A stretch of 64,000 bases of DNA from Siphonodentalium dalli. Lineage: Eukaryota > Mollusca > Scaphopoda > Gadilida > Siphonodentaliidae. The stretch is from positions 78,768,705-78,832,704 of the forward strand of contig CP136067.1 of NCBI GenBank assembly GCA_032622095.1, in the 5' to 3' direction. Positions 11,834 to 23,249 of the stretch are shown here, piece by piece (positions within the stretch are counted from its first letter, which is position 1; the number at the start of each line of letters is the position of its first letter). The translations under genes were made by a program, and so were the position numbers. Below the pieces are notes generated by a model. That model had not been told where the DNA came from. It was given only the letters and a program-made list of their open reading frames with translations, and searched no databases.

Positions 11834-12080
11834 ATGCCAGAGCGCTACCATTGCGAATGTGGAAATACCATTGAAGATGCCTACCATTATTTCTTTGAAT
11901 GTCCCCTCTATTCCATCCATCGTACAGAGTTGTTCAATAGCCTCACGCGACACGGCCCTGTGCATGACGCTGGAGAATTTGGTAATGGGAAATCCCAGCC
12001 TAAGCCTCACAGCAAACGAACAAAATGTTATTGCCGTCCAGAGATATATTTCCAAATCAAAACGATTTATTTGTACTTAG
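11834..12080 (+). mobile_element. LINE polymerase C-terminus remnant, frameshifted
   Basis: The frame from 11834 reads MPERYHCECGNTIEDAYHYF, then FECPLYSIHRTELFNSL. The C.CG..(E)DA.HY...CPLY....R..L pattern is the zinc-knuckle-like C-terminal signature of many non-LTR retrotransposon ORF2 proteins. About 11955-11965 the sensible reading shifts by +1 and continues LENLVMGNPSLSLTANEQNV, then IAVQRYISKSKRF, to a TAG at 12078-12080. That is the usual end of such proteins ('N..I...V..YI..SKRF'). The fragment is 5'-truncated and frameshifted, hence inactive. It ends only about 100 bp before the satellite array. Confidence 0.75.
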
Positions 12081-12176
12081 TCTTTGTAAACAAAGTTCAA
12101 TAAACGCATGCAGATGTAATAGTTGCGTGGTGTGAGGTTCCATTCCTTTCTCCCCATCAGTTCCTCGTCCAGATTT
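12081..12176 (+). other. LINE 3' tail leading into the satellite
   Basis: About 96 bp between the LINE stop and the first satellite unit, containing AATAAA at about 12100. Its last bases, 'agatttcactctccttgtga', already resemble the satellite unit, which suggests the array may have grown from the 3' terminal repeat of the LINE. Confidence 0.4.
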
Positions 12177-15100
12177 CACTCTCCTTGTGACATGCTATAT
12201 GTAACTCTCCTTGTGACATGCTATATGTAACTCTCATTGTGACATGCTATATATATGTAACTCTCCTTGTGACATGCTATATATATGTAACTCTCCTTGT
12301 GACATGCTATATATATGTAACTCTCCTTGTGACATGCTATATATATGTAACTCTCCTTGTGACATGCTATATATATGTAACTCTCCTTGTGACATGCTAT
12401 ATATATGTAACTCTCCTTGTGACATGCTATATATATGTAACTCTCATTGTGACATGCTATATGTAACTCTCATTGTGACATGCTATATGTAACTCTCATT
12501 GTGACATGCTATATGTAACTCTCATTGTGACATGCTATATGTAACTCTCCTTGTGACATGCTATATATATGTAACTCTCCTTGTGACATGCTATATATAT
12601 GTAACTCTCATTGTGACATGCTATATATATGTAACTCTCATTGTGACATGATATATATATGTAACTCTCCTTGTGACATGCTATATATATGTAACTCTCA
12701 TTGTGACATGCTATATATATGTAACTCTCATTGTGACATGCTATATATATGTAACTCTCCTTGTGACATGCTATATATATGTAACTCTCCTTGTGACATG
12801 CTATATATATGTAACTCTCCTTGTGACATGCTATATATATGTAACTCTCCTTGTGACATGCTATATATATGTAACTCTCCTTGTGACATGCTATATATAT
12901 GTAACTCTCCTTGTGACATGCTATATATATGTAACTCTCCTTGTGACATGCTATATATATGTAACTCTCCTTGTGACATGCTATATATATGTAACTCTCC
13001 TTGTGGCATGCTATATGTAACTCTCCTTGTGACATGCTATATGTAACTCTCCTTGTGACATGCTATATGTAACTCTCCTTGTGACATGCTATATGTAACT
13101 CTCCTTGTGACATGCTATATGTAACCCTCCTTGTGACATGCTATATGTAACTCTCCTTGTGACATGCTATATGTAACTCTCCTTGTGACATGCTATATGT
13201 AACTCTCCTTGTGACATGCTATATGTAACTCTCCTTGTAACATGCTATATGTAACTCTCCTTGCGACATGCTATATGTAACTCTCCTTGCGACATGCTAT
13301 ATGTAACTCTCCTTGCGACATGCTATATGTAACTCTCCTTGCGACATGCTATATGTAACTCTCCTTGTGACATGCTATATGTAACTCTCCTTGTGACATG
13401 CTATATGTAACTCTCCTTGTGACATGCTATATGTAACTCTCCTTGTGACATGCTATATGTAACTCTCATTGTGACATGCTATATGTAACTCTCCTTGTGA
13501 CATGCTATATGTAACTCTCCTTGTGACATGCTATATGTAACTCTCCTTGTGACATGCTATATGTAACTCTCCTTGTGACATGCTATATGTAACTCTCATT
13601 GTGACATGCTATATGTAACTCTCCTTGTGACATGCTATATATATGTAACTCTCCTTGTGACATGCTATATGTAACTCTCCTTGTGACATGCTATATGTAA
13701 CTCTCCTTGTGACATGCTATATGTAACTCTCCTTGTGACATGCTATATATATGTAACTCTCCTTGTGACATGCTATATGTAACTCTCCTTGTGACATGCT
13801 ATATGTAACTCTCCTTGTGACATGCTATATGTAACTCTCCTTGTGACATGCTATATATATGTAACTCTCCTTGTGACATGCTATATGTAACTCTCCTTGT
13901 GACATGCTATATGTAACTCTCCTTGTGACATGCTATATGTAACTCTCCTTGTGATATGCTATATATATGTAACTCTCCTTGTGACATGCTATGTATATGT
14001 AACTCTCCTTGTGACATGCTATATGTAACTCTCATTGTGACATGCTATATATATGTAACTCTCATTGTGACATGCTATATATATGTAACTCTCATTGTGA
14101 CATGCTATATATATGTAACTCTCATTGTGACATGCTATATATATGTAACTCTCATTGTGACATGCTATATATATGTAACTCTCATTGTGACATGCTATAT
14201 ATATGTAACTCTCATTGTGACATGCTATATATATGTAACTCTCATTGTGACATGCTATATATATGTAACTCTCATTGTGACATGCTATATATATGTAACT
14301 CTCATTGTGACATGCTATATATATGTAACTCTCATTGTGACATGCTATATATATGTAACTCTCATTGTGACATGCTATATATATGTAACTCTCATTGTGA
14401 CATGCTATATATATGTAACTCTCATTGTGACATGCTATATATATGTAACTCTCATTGTGACATGCTATATATATGTAACTCTCATTGTGACATGCTATAT
14501 ATATATGTAACTCTCCTTGTGACATGCTATATGTAACTCTCATTGTGACATGCTATATATATGTAACTCTCATTGTGACATGCTATATATGTGTAACTCT
14601 CATTGTGACATGCTATATATATATGTAACTCTCATTGTGACATGCTATATATATGTAACTCTCATTGTGACATGCTATATATATGTAACTCTCATTGTGA
14701 CATGCTATATATATGTAACTCTCATTGTGACATGCTATATATATGTAACTCTCATTGGGACATGCTATACATATGTAACTCTCATTGTGACATGCTATAT
14801 ATATGTAACTCTCATTGTGACATGCTATATATGTAACTCTCATTGTGACATGCTATATATATGTAACTCTCCTTGTGACATGCTATATATATGTAACTCT
14901 CCTTGTGACATGCTATATGTAACTCTCCTTGTGACATGCTATATGTAACTCTCCTTGTGACATGCTATATGTAACTCTCCTTGTGATATGCTATATATAT
15001 GTAACTCTCCTTGTGACATGCTATATATATGTAACTCTCCTTGTGACATGCTATATGTAACTCTCATTGTGACATGCTATATATATGTAACTCTCATTGT

Positions 15101-16832
15101 GACATGCTATATATATGTAACTCTCATTGTGACATGCTATATATATGTAACTCTCATTGTGACATGCTATATATATGTAACTCTCATTGTGACATGCTAT
15201 ATATATGTAACTCTCATTGTGACATGCTATATATATGTAACTCTCATTGTGACATGCTATATATATGTAACTCTCATTGTGACATGCTATATATATGTAA
15301 CTCTCATTGTGACATGCTATATATATGTAACTCTCATTGTGACATGCTATATATATGTAACTCTCATTGTGACATGCTATATATATGTAACTCTCATTGT
15401 GACATGCTATATATATGTAACTCTCATTGTGACATGCTATATATATGTAACTCTCATTGTGACATGCTATATATATGTAACTCTCATTGTGACATGCTAT
15501 ATATATGTAACTCTCATTGTGACATGCTATATATATATGTAACTCTCCTTGTGACATGCTATATGTAACTCTCATTGTGACATGCTATATATATGTAACT
15601 CTCATTGTGACATGCTATATATGTGTAACTCTCATTGTGACATGCTATATATATATGTAACTCTCATTGTGACATGCTATATATATGTAACTCTCATTGT
15701 GACATGCTATATATATGTAACTCTCATTGTGACATGCTATATATATGTAACTCTCATTGTGACATGCTATATATATGTAACTCTCATTGGGACATGCTAT
15801 ACATATGTAACTCTCATTGTGACATGCTATATATATGTAACTCTCATTGTGACATGCTATATATGTAACTCTCATTGTGACATGCTATATATATGTAACT
15901 CTCATTGTGACATGCTATATATATGTAACTCTCATTGTGACATGCTATATATATGTAACTCTCATTGTGACATGCTATATATATGTAACTCTCATTGTGA
16001 CATGCTATATATATGTAACTCTCATTGTGACATGCTATATATATGTAAATCTCATTGTGACATGCTATATATATGTAACTCTCATTGTGACATGCTATAT
16101 ATATGTAACTCTCATTGTGACATGCTATATATATGTAACTCTCATTGTGACATGCTATATATGTAACTCTCATTGTGACATGCTATATATATGTAACTCT
16201 CATTGTGACATGCTATATATATGTAACTCTCATTGTGACATGCTATATATATGTAACTCTCATTGTGACATGCTATATATATGTAACTCTCATTGTGACA
16301 TGCTATATATATGTAACTCTCATTGTGACATGCTATATATATGTAACTCTCATTGTGACATGCTATATATATGTAACTCTCATTGTGACATGCTATATAT
16401 ATGTAACTCTCATTGTGACATGCTATATATATGTAACTCTCATTGTGACATGCTATATATATGTAACTCTCATTGTGACATGCTATATATATGTAACTCT
16501 CATTGTGACATGCTATATATATGTAACTCTCATTGTGACATGCTATATATATGTAACTCTCATTGTGACATGCTATATATATGTAACTCTCATTGTGACA
16601 TGCTATATATATGTAACTCTCATTGTGACATGCTATATATATGTAACTCTCATTGTGACATGCTATATATATGTAACTCTCATTGTGACATGCTATATAT
16701 ATGTAACTCTCATTGTGACATGCTATATATATGTAACTCTCATTGTGACATGCTATATATATGTAACTCTCATTGTGACATGCTATATATATGTAACTCT
16801 CATTGTGACATGCTATATGTATCTCTCATTGA
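12177..16832 (+). repeat. 4.65-kb satellite of 26/30-bp units
   Basis: About 160 tandem units of GTAACTCTCCTTGTGACATG followed by CTATAT(AT)n. Units are 26, 28, 30 or 32 bp, differing only in the number of TA steps, so a microsatellite is nested in a minisatellite. A C/A variant (CTCCTTG or CTCATTG) marks blocks: about 12180-13950 is mostly C-type, with 26-bp units in 13006-13950; 14027-16812 is nearly all A-type 30-bp units. Four consecutive units (about 13260-13350) carry TTGCGAC. Because 30 is divisible by three, all frames stay open for hundreds of codons in both strands; this is an artefact and not coding. The array ends abruptly near 16832. Confidence 0.95.
13835..15903 (+). repeat. 1,032-bp higher-order duplication inside the satellite
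   Basis: Rare unit variants recur at a fixed 1,032-bp offset: GTGATATG (about 13951 and 14983), a 32-bp unit (about 14504 and 15536), TATATATGTGTAAC (about 14586 and 15618), and CATTGGGACATGCTATACAT (about 14753 and 15785). By eye the two copies differ at about one position (13991, TGTATAT against TATATAT). The match breaks near 14872 / 15904. This is one recent tandem duplication of about 35 units, or an assembly duplication. Confidence 0.85.
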
Positions 16833-17128
16833 AGTTATAATGTTTTATTGTATTTCCGCATCAGCTCATTACTTATTCTCAAATTGTGAGGAGTGGGGCA
16901 TATAAGTGGTGAGCACTTGTGTCCCAATCCCTGTCTGTCATGTACTTTTGTATTGGCAATACAATATGTTTAACTATATAACAAACACCCAATTATATAA
17001 ATCAAATTGCAGACAAATTTTGATAAAAATCGTTTTGAAATATAAGCAATTTTAGGAAAAACGTGCGTCTTGGCTTCAAAATATGAATGCGTGATGGTTA
17101 TTATCACCCGTTTGAAATCCGTCTGTTC
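16833..17128. other. spacer, nothing recognised
   Basis: AT-rich sequence after the end of the satellite. No structure is recognised. Confidence 0.35.
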
Positions 17129-17400
17129 ACATTTGGCTTCCGGGCGATAACTTTATTTCTACCGAAATAAATGAAATGAAACTTAGTATGAATGTTCACT
17201 ACCACAAAATACAGGTCAAGTCCGACTATGAGATCCGGTCACCCATTTGTGTTTGCCGGAGTTACGGCCCTTTGTATTGGGCTCAATTTTCGTTTCCGGG
17301 TGATAACTGTGCATGGTTGATGGAAATTGGTTTTCAAGTGCGATTGAGGCTTCCGTCCGCCCATTTTACCAGAGTTGCGGCGCTTTTTCGACTATGAAAT
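17129..17400 (+). repeat. degenerate two-unit dispersed repeat
   Basis: GC-richer than its flanks. TTCCGGGCGATAACT near 17139 recurs as TTCCGGGTGATAACT near 17295. GTCCGACTATGAGATCC (17219 on) recurs as TTCGACTATGAAATCC (17387 on), and 'ggagttacggccctt' recurs as 'agagttgcggcgctt'. So about 1.7 units of roughly 155 bp are present. The style ('gttacggcccttt', 'cgggtgataact') is common in molluscan and other invertebrate interspersed repeats (general knowledge). The 60-73 codon frames across it are not considered genes. Confidence 0.5.
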
Positions 17401-17606
17401 CCTGGTTGTATTTGTTTGTTGGTGACAAATGCACTGAGACACCACCAAATTTGGTTATGTGGCTGAATTAAAATTAAATTTGTGCTTGAATCAGGGATTT
17501 GTGATATGATTCTCATCAGACTTTTTTACTTTAATTTTTTAATTTTTTAATTTTCGTCTGATATATACTTGTAACTCCAAGTTATGGATATTTCTGAAAT
17601 GCTATT

Positions 17607-17870
17607 TTAACCCTTTATTGACTTCATAATCATTCCATGACGAGGAGTTCTCTTAGGAAATGTTCAGATAATGAGTTCAATATGTCGTTTATTAAACTTA
17701 TTATCTGAACGTTTCCCTCGAGTAAATAGGACTCCTAAACTTGTATGACATATTCGTCTGTTTGTCGTCTGCTTATGTTTCACAAAAAAACCCTCCAGAT
17801 GAATAACAAATCATTTCAATGTATACTTTAATACTGAGTGGGATAATCTATTTAGTGAAGAAAGGGTTAA
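17607..17870. mobile_element. TTAA-flanked MITE, family C, copy 1
   Basis: The left end is TTAA-CCCTTTATTGA and the right end is AAGAAAGGG-TTAA, giving inverted termini with a TTAA target duplication, the hallmark of piggyBac-type insertion. A second internal inverted pair is 'cagataatgagttcaat' against 'attaaacttattatctg'. A related copy at 58453-58689 shares 'aacttattatctgaa', 'tccct', 'ctgagtgg', 'ataatc' and 'atttcactga'-like blocks in order. No transposase is encoded. Confidence 0.6.
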
Positions 17871-20800
17871 ACAAGCCAATAGGCATATCATGTCACGGCG
17901 CTGTGCTCTTGGTGTATATTCTTACTTATTCTCCTTGTCTTATATACTCGCATGATTAGCGGAACATTGGCGTAGTAACTTTCGGTACAAAAGTCGAATC
18001 GAGCATCTTTATCAACATCGTTTTAACCCGCAAACATAGCTAATACAGCATGATCTCACAGTGTCATAACAGGGCATCACAACGACATAGCGGGTCCTCA
18101 CAACGTCATAGCAGCACCTCGCAATGTCATAGCAGGACCAGTTTGGGCGTCATCGAAATTGACACGCAATGGTGTTTTCTGTAGGTTTCACTATTCATAG
18201 TCGTCTCCGTCAACCCTTTCGCATTGTCCCGACCCGCGTGGCTTTAGCTTATGGGGTGTAAATATATACGTCCCTTCGTTAATTGCTTTTATTGAGAAAT
18301 GTTTGTTTATTTAGTACTTGGAACCCTCCATCAGACCACTTTTTCCCGACAAGTTCTCTGTCCTTGAATGTTTATTGAATTTCACTGAAACGGGTATCAA
18401 AGATGATAAATGTTGGTAGTCAAATGGAAAAACGCACGGTACATGTTTCGAATTTATTTTCAACCCCGGTTGCGAGAAAAATTGTAAGCGTATAAACCAC
18501 ATTTCCGATTTGGTCTTAAAATAAATCATATGCTGAGACTATATCGATAGTATGCAAACCATACCTTAGATTGCGATCACCATATATCGGAAGATAATTC
18601 CGCAGTGAGAATAAATAGCCCGGGGGTGATCGCGGGCGCCTGTTTGATGGTGAAGTTCGACTGTCCATCTATGATTGATTGGCTCTTTAATCAGGATTTG
18701 ACTCACTGTATGTGGGTTATGTAACGTGCTTATGTAGGAGATGTTATCCGCAGATTGTAACTGTTTCGTTTCATTAATCACGTCAATATTGATCAAGACA
18801 AATGGGCGATTTGTGTCTAGTTTTTTGTTCCATCGACCTCTGACCTTAGGCGAACTTTGAAACAAATATTTGTATCCAGGAAACTTTCATCGCCGATCGG
18901 CAGGGCAGGCCCAATCAATCCCTTTGGTCAAATTATAAATATCATTTTTATTGTGTTTTAAAATCAAATATTTTAATATATGATAGAATCTAGCATCACC
19001 ACAGTCTGGGCTAGAAAATGTTGGTGCGGGTTCAAAACCAAATATGGGCGAAAACAGAGGCCGATTTTCAAGCTTTAGCCGAGTTGAGGGATATCTCAAT
19101 GTGCCATTCTGATCGATACATAGCCATTTCGATAAGAAATGAGAATTTTGTGTATTTTTTTCACGCTCACTGAAGCAAGGCAGATTTGAAGCAATGAACA
19201 CGCATACTGTATTATCACCATTTCAACTCAATTTATTCTGTTAATCGATATGTAGATATTACAGACAAAATATATATGACATCAAGATATTCAATTATGA
19301 CATATATATATATATATATAAACAATAAATTTCACTCGAGGAATACATGAGTGATTAGAAATTTGGTACGTTTCCGTTCTGGTGATGATTTCAGGTACAG
19401 TAGGGGGGATTTATGGTCAGGGATGTTTATAGGTATTTTAAAAATAGGAGTGGATACATGGAATATGTTATAGCTTCAAGTGGACTTGCCAAAAATATTC
19501 TGGACTTTCCTTATGGACGTTGACAGATTCCTAATTGTCTTTTTACTTCTTGTCTTAAAGAGTTATGCGATTATGTACACTTCAGGATAACGTGATACTC
19601 TTCGCCTATTTATTTTGGTGCAAAGTGTACATGCTCTGGTTGAACAGTCAGTATTTAGTCAAGAACCTTGTTCAATTGTTAGTTTGTGATTTCTTGTCCG
19701 AAATCGAATGATTTTATTGACAGTTATATTGTCATATATAGAGAGAAAATATTCACCTACGAATTGTGCTTAAATAATTCGATAAAATGCATATTTACTC
19801 GATGTGGCTATTGTTGACCAACAGCTTTGACGGTATAACTGTCAAGTAATCTTAATTAAATCGGTCTGTACTCGATACTTTCTGGTTGAGCCAAACATTA
19901 CTCATACCAATCATATTAAGGGAGTCGTGTATTCATATTATCCATGGATTATTAAAAACATTTTTACAATACAAAGTATCCATAGCATAATATAACTTAA
20001 GTGTGGGGTCATACGGTGGTCATTGAGATAACTTTTGCCCAATAACAGAGGTAGCGGGTTTTGATCCTATTACCAAGTGCGGTGGGACGGTAAACGTATT
20101 CGATGGTCTTGTGAAGTTAAGTTTGTCCATTGTTTGCCATGAGTATACGTGCATGGTTTCCGAATGATATGTAATGTGCAGTCATGTCATCCTTATGCGT
20201 GGTCTTCTCTCGTCCAACGGTACTAACAACGTCGTACTTATCACAGAGATTGACTAAAACGCTAAAACAGGAAAAACGCTTTTCACTGACGACATCCTAT
20301 AAGATTCCTTGCGTAATGATCCGGTTCCTCATTACTATCCCATTTGGTTGCAATATAGAGCCCAGTATATATACAACACGGAAATCTTAATTAATTTAAT
20401 TCATTTTCCTGGATTTAATGAACTTACACATAGTGACGTATATATGTGTCTATGGCAACCACGTGGTACGGAAAACATGTTGCAATATCTACTTTAGCAT
20501 CTCAGCGCACATTAATTTATTAACATAGCTAGATATTAATGTGTTCAGTAAGTGTGGTCCCTTCATGTGATTTATGTAGTTATTATATTTAGTTCCCATT
20601 GTTTTCTTTTCGTTGCCGGCAACAACAAATGATTTCCAGGGCGACTGTCATTTCTGTAATGGTTTCCATAAGTCTCGTCGCGTACGTCCGGGGTTACTGA
20701 ACTTCGTGCACAAGAAGGAAGTAATTAAACATTTTACTATAAGACCCAGCATATAAGCCACACGATGTGGTTAATCGTGAAATAATTGCGTACTTTGCGG

Positions 20801-20918
20801 AAAGTCATGGAGTATGCCCGGTCATTTCACCCTGTCGTGTTAACCGTCAAAGATAGACGTTAATGGACAAAATTTTATTTCGATGCATATATGTAAGGGG
20901 TGTTTTCGTAACTAGTTC
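17871..20918. other. intergenic, nothing firmly recognised
   Basis: About 3 kb without a supported gene. Two minus-strand frames of 99 and 104 codons (18566-18865 and 18887-19201) lie end to end but have no recognisable domain and no supporting neighbours. A (TA)n of about 20 bp lies near 19300-19320, and small repeats of 'cacaacg(a)catagc' occur at about 18060-18135. Confidence 0.4.
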
Positions 20919-22018
20919 AAATACACCTTTAAATGATACATCTTTCTCAGTTTAAGCGATGGGATTTGACCAAATTAGATTCAGGCTAATTTGTGAATCT
21001 ATACATTTCTTATATCTCTGTATTTTGCACTGTACACACAAGCATATGAGATATTATCCAGTATAAAGTATTTGCCACCACCTATATATATCTAATTATG
21101 GTTAAAGATTTAACAATGCGCAATATGTTATGAATTTATTCCAAGATGTTACGAATCGGCGTAATTGAATTGAAATTTAATTTGTGTTAAAATACTTCAT
21201 AACAGTTACTGCTTCTATATATTATATAAGGTAAATAGTGTAATGCAGTCTGATAATATGTGGTAAATCATCAAATGTACATATAGCATCAAGTTTTACA
21301 AAATAGCGCACATGTTATAATTCAGATTTTTTTCTGAATTATAACCCTCGGAGAATTATTGCTCGACGATTTCCCCAAAATATGCAACAATAGGGATATT
21401 AGGGACAAGAACAGACATTGAACTAATTATTATAGTTAACTATGTGGTACTGCATTTAGCTTTAAATTTGCGCTATTTTGTAAACCGACGGAAGACAAAG
21501 GGTGTTTGCATGATACATAACATACATGAAACAGGATTCACAATTTTCATTGTTCCACGCGAAGAGAACGGTCGTGGTTGATAATAATGGCAAGAAAACT
21601 CGAAACTTTTCTCAATATTTGTTTTCGAAACTTGATGCTATATGTACATTTGATGATTTACCACATATTATCAGACTGCATTACACTATTTACCTTATGT
21701 AATATATAGTAGCAGTAACTGTTATTTAAATAGAAAAATGAAGTATTTTAACACAAATTAAAATTCAATTCAATTACGCCGATTCGTAACATCTTGGAAT
21801 AAATTAATAACATATTGCGCATTGTTAAATATTTAACCATAATTATATATATATAGGTGGTGGCAAATACTTTATACTGGATAATATCCCATTTGCTTGT
21901 GTATACAGTGCAAAATACATAGATATAAGAAATGTATAGATTCACAAATTATCCTGAATCTCTTTTGGTCAAATCCCATCGCTTAAACTGAGAAAGATGT
22001 ATCATTTAAAGGTGTATT
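20919..22018. repeat. long inverted repeat, about 0.38-kb arms, with nested insert
   Basis: The arms 20919-21296 and 21628-22018 are reverse complements at roughly 90% or better by eye. The left arm starts AAATACACCTTTAAATGAT and the right arm ends ATCATTTAAAGGTGTATTT; inner edges are ATAGCATCAAGTTT against AAACTTGATGCTAT. The 330-bp spacer holds a smaller inverted element, 21295-21487, with ends TTTACAAAATAGCGC and GCGCTATTTTGTAAA, which contains its own 12-bp hairpin (21315-21344, TTATAATTCAGA, six T, TCTGAATTATAA). If transcribed it would form a long double-stranded RNA. It lies about 0.7 kb upstream of the Hox1 start codon. A foldback DNA transposon carrying a nested MITE is the simplest explanation. 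Confidence 0.8.
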
Positions 22019-22723
22019 TTAAATGCAACGTTTAGTACAAGAAACAAAAACGCGTGCAAGTCTAATAGCATATACTAATGTATACCATAAGCTTTCTAAT
22101 AGACATTTGGCAATGGTTTATTCCAATTTCCTAAATAGCGCCAGACACGGTTAACTCATATAAATCGTACAAATCTATCGTTAGAGCAAGTTATTCGTAT
22201 ACTATATTATTATGACGGACATTAATTTAGTTATATAAGAAGAAAGTAATGAGTCATAAATTCCCTAGTATATCCCCACCATATAAAATGCTTGAATATT
22301 TTATGAGAATGCGGAAGCGCTCGCGTATCTCTTACTATATTTTAGAATATAACCTGACATTTTCTGAGTAGAAAAACATCACAATTTCAACAGCCGCAAT
22401 CACATCAGAGACTCCAGTCGTACCTCGCGATTAAAAAACAAAACAGACGAGCATAAAATTGTCACCAGTTTTACGCTGAGAAAAAACAGAAACATAATTT
22501 GCAGCCAACGCCGATAGCTCATTTATCAAAACTGCCCACTTGCTGTTTAAGTAGCATAGGCGCGCGTTGATTGGCTGGTGATAGTCACGTGCTATTAGAG
22601 CCTCCGCTAATCTTGTCATTGTGGAGCCGTAATTTACAGTCATTTAATACAGATTTATCTAGTCGGAGACAGTTAATTTGGGCCTCCTCATTGACAAAGT
22701 AGACAGAAAAACATTACTGAATT
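22019..22723 (+). promoter_or_regulatory. candidate Hox1 proximal promoter and 5' UTR
   Basis: This segment lies between the inverted repeat and the Hox1 ATG and is the only place for a proximal promoter. From about 22370 the composition rises in GC. Visible short motifs are a reversed CCAAT box (ATTGG, 22570-22574) and a perfect E-box CACGTG (22586-22591). No TATA box at a convincing distance is seen and the transcription start cannot be placed. An in-frame TGA (22718-22720) two codons before the ATG fixes the start at 22724. Motif calls on single words are weak. Confidence 0.35.
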
Positions 22724-23249
22724 ATGAATTCTGAGGGCGACTATACCATTTGTAATCTCGATTCTCAATCTTATTCGAACGGATACACGACTGCAGACAT
22801 CCCGGCAACATTATACGGATTCAACGCAACAACCAACAATAGAGGATTAGATACCGGACAGGGTTTCTACGGTCTCGAATCAACACTTCCACCCGGAATA
22901 TCTAGCGTTGATTTACAGATCGGAAATCAAGGCTTGAACTATCAGGCGAATGCGCCATCATTTCCGAGAACCAACAACAGACTTTCGAACGGATATGGAA
23001 TTTCTAACACCGGAACGGGAGACGTTGCTTCTTATACATGTAATTTGGCGGATTTGGACAGTTGTTCTGAGCTTTCCATGCGCTCACTTTATCCGTGGTC
23101 GGATCACATAGGAAATCAGTTGATTAATGGACAGAATGGTTATCTGCAGTCACAGCCAACGGCTCAAATAAAAACTGAAACTACACAGAATCTGCAGAAT
23201 AAACCGTTTCGGTGGATGCAGATTAAACGAAATCAACACAAACCTTCCG
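22724..23249 (+). CDS. Hox1: Hox1 (labial) exon 1: N-terminal region and hexapeptide
   Basis: First coding exon of Hox1, the anterior-most Hox transcription factor, acting in the nucleus. It encodes residues 1-175 plus one base of codon 176. The start MNSEGDYTICNL is preceded in frame by a TGA two codons upstream and has A at -3. The region is rich in Asn, Ser, Gly, Tyr and Gln, as is usual for labial-group N-termini. Near the end (about residues 162-174) lies FRWMQIKRNQHKP, the labial hexapeptide that contacts the PBC/Extradenticle cofactor; Trp164-Met165 are the key residues. Labial proteins usually have Tyr-Lys before WM; here it is Phe-Arg, a mild departure. The exon ends TCC-G before a consensus donor GTAAGT at 23250. 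The phase matches exon 2, and the two-exon split between hexapeptide and homeodomain is typical of Hox genes. Confidence 0.95.

Noticed and set aside
11714-12103. 129-codon plus-strand frame as an intact gene
   Set aside because: Its first third is the 200-bp tandem repeat and its end is out of frame with the recognisable LINE C-terminus; it is a frameshifted remnant.
12177-16832. CRISPR-like array
   Set aside because: There are no unique spacers between repeats; units are head to tail, the host is eukaryotic and no cas genes are present.
12177-16905. Very long open frames (up to 342 codons) of YICNSHCDML / CYIYVTLIVT / HNESYIYIA repeats on both strands
   Set aside because: They are translations of a 30-bp satellite whose period is divisible by three, so all frames stay open on both strands; there is no codon bias, start context or domain.
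18566-19201. Two adjacent minus-strand frames of 99 and 104 codons as a gene
   Set aside because: Different composition, no domain, no splice logic joining them; lengths are within chance for 64 kb of DNA.
21315-21344. Rho-independent-type terminator hairpin (12-bp stem, six T)
   Set aside because: The context is a eukaryotic nested MITE and the T run is the loop, not a tail after the stem.
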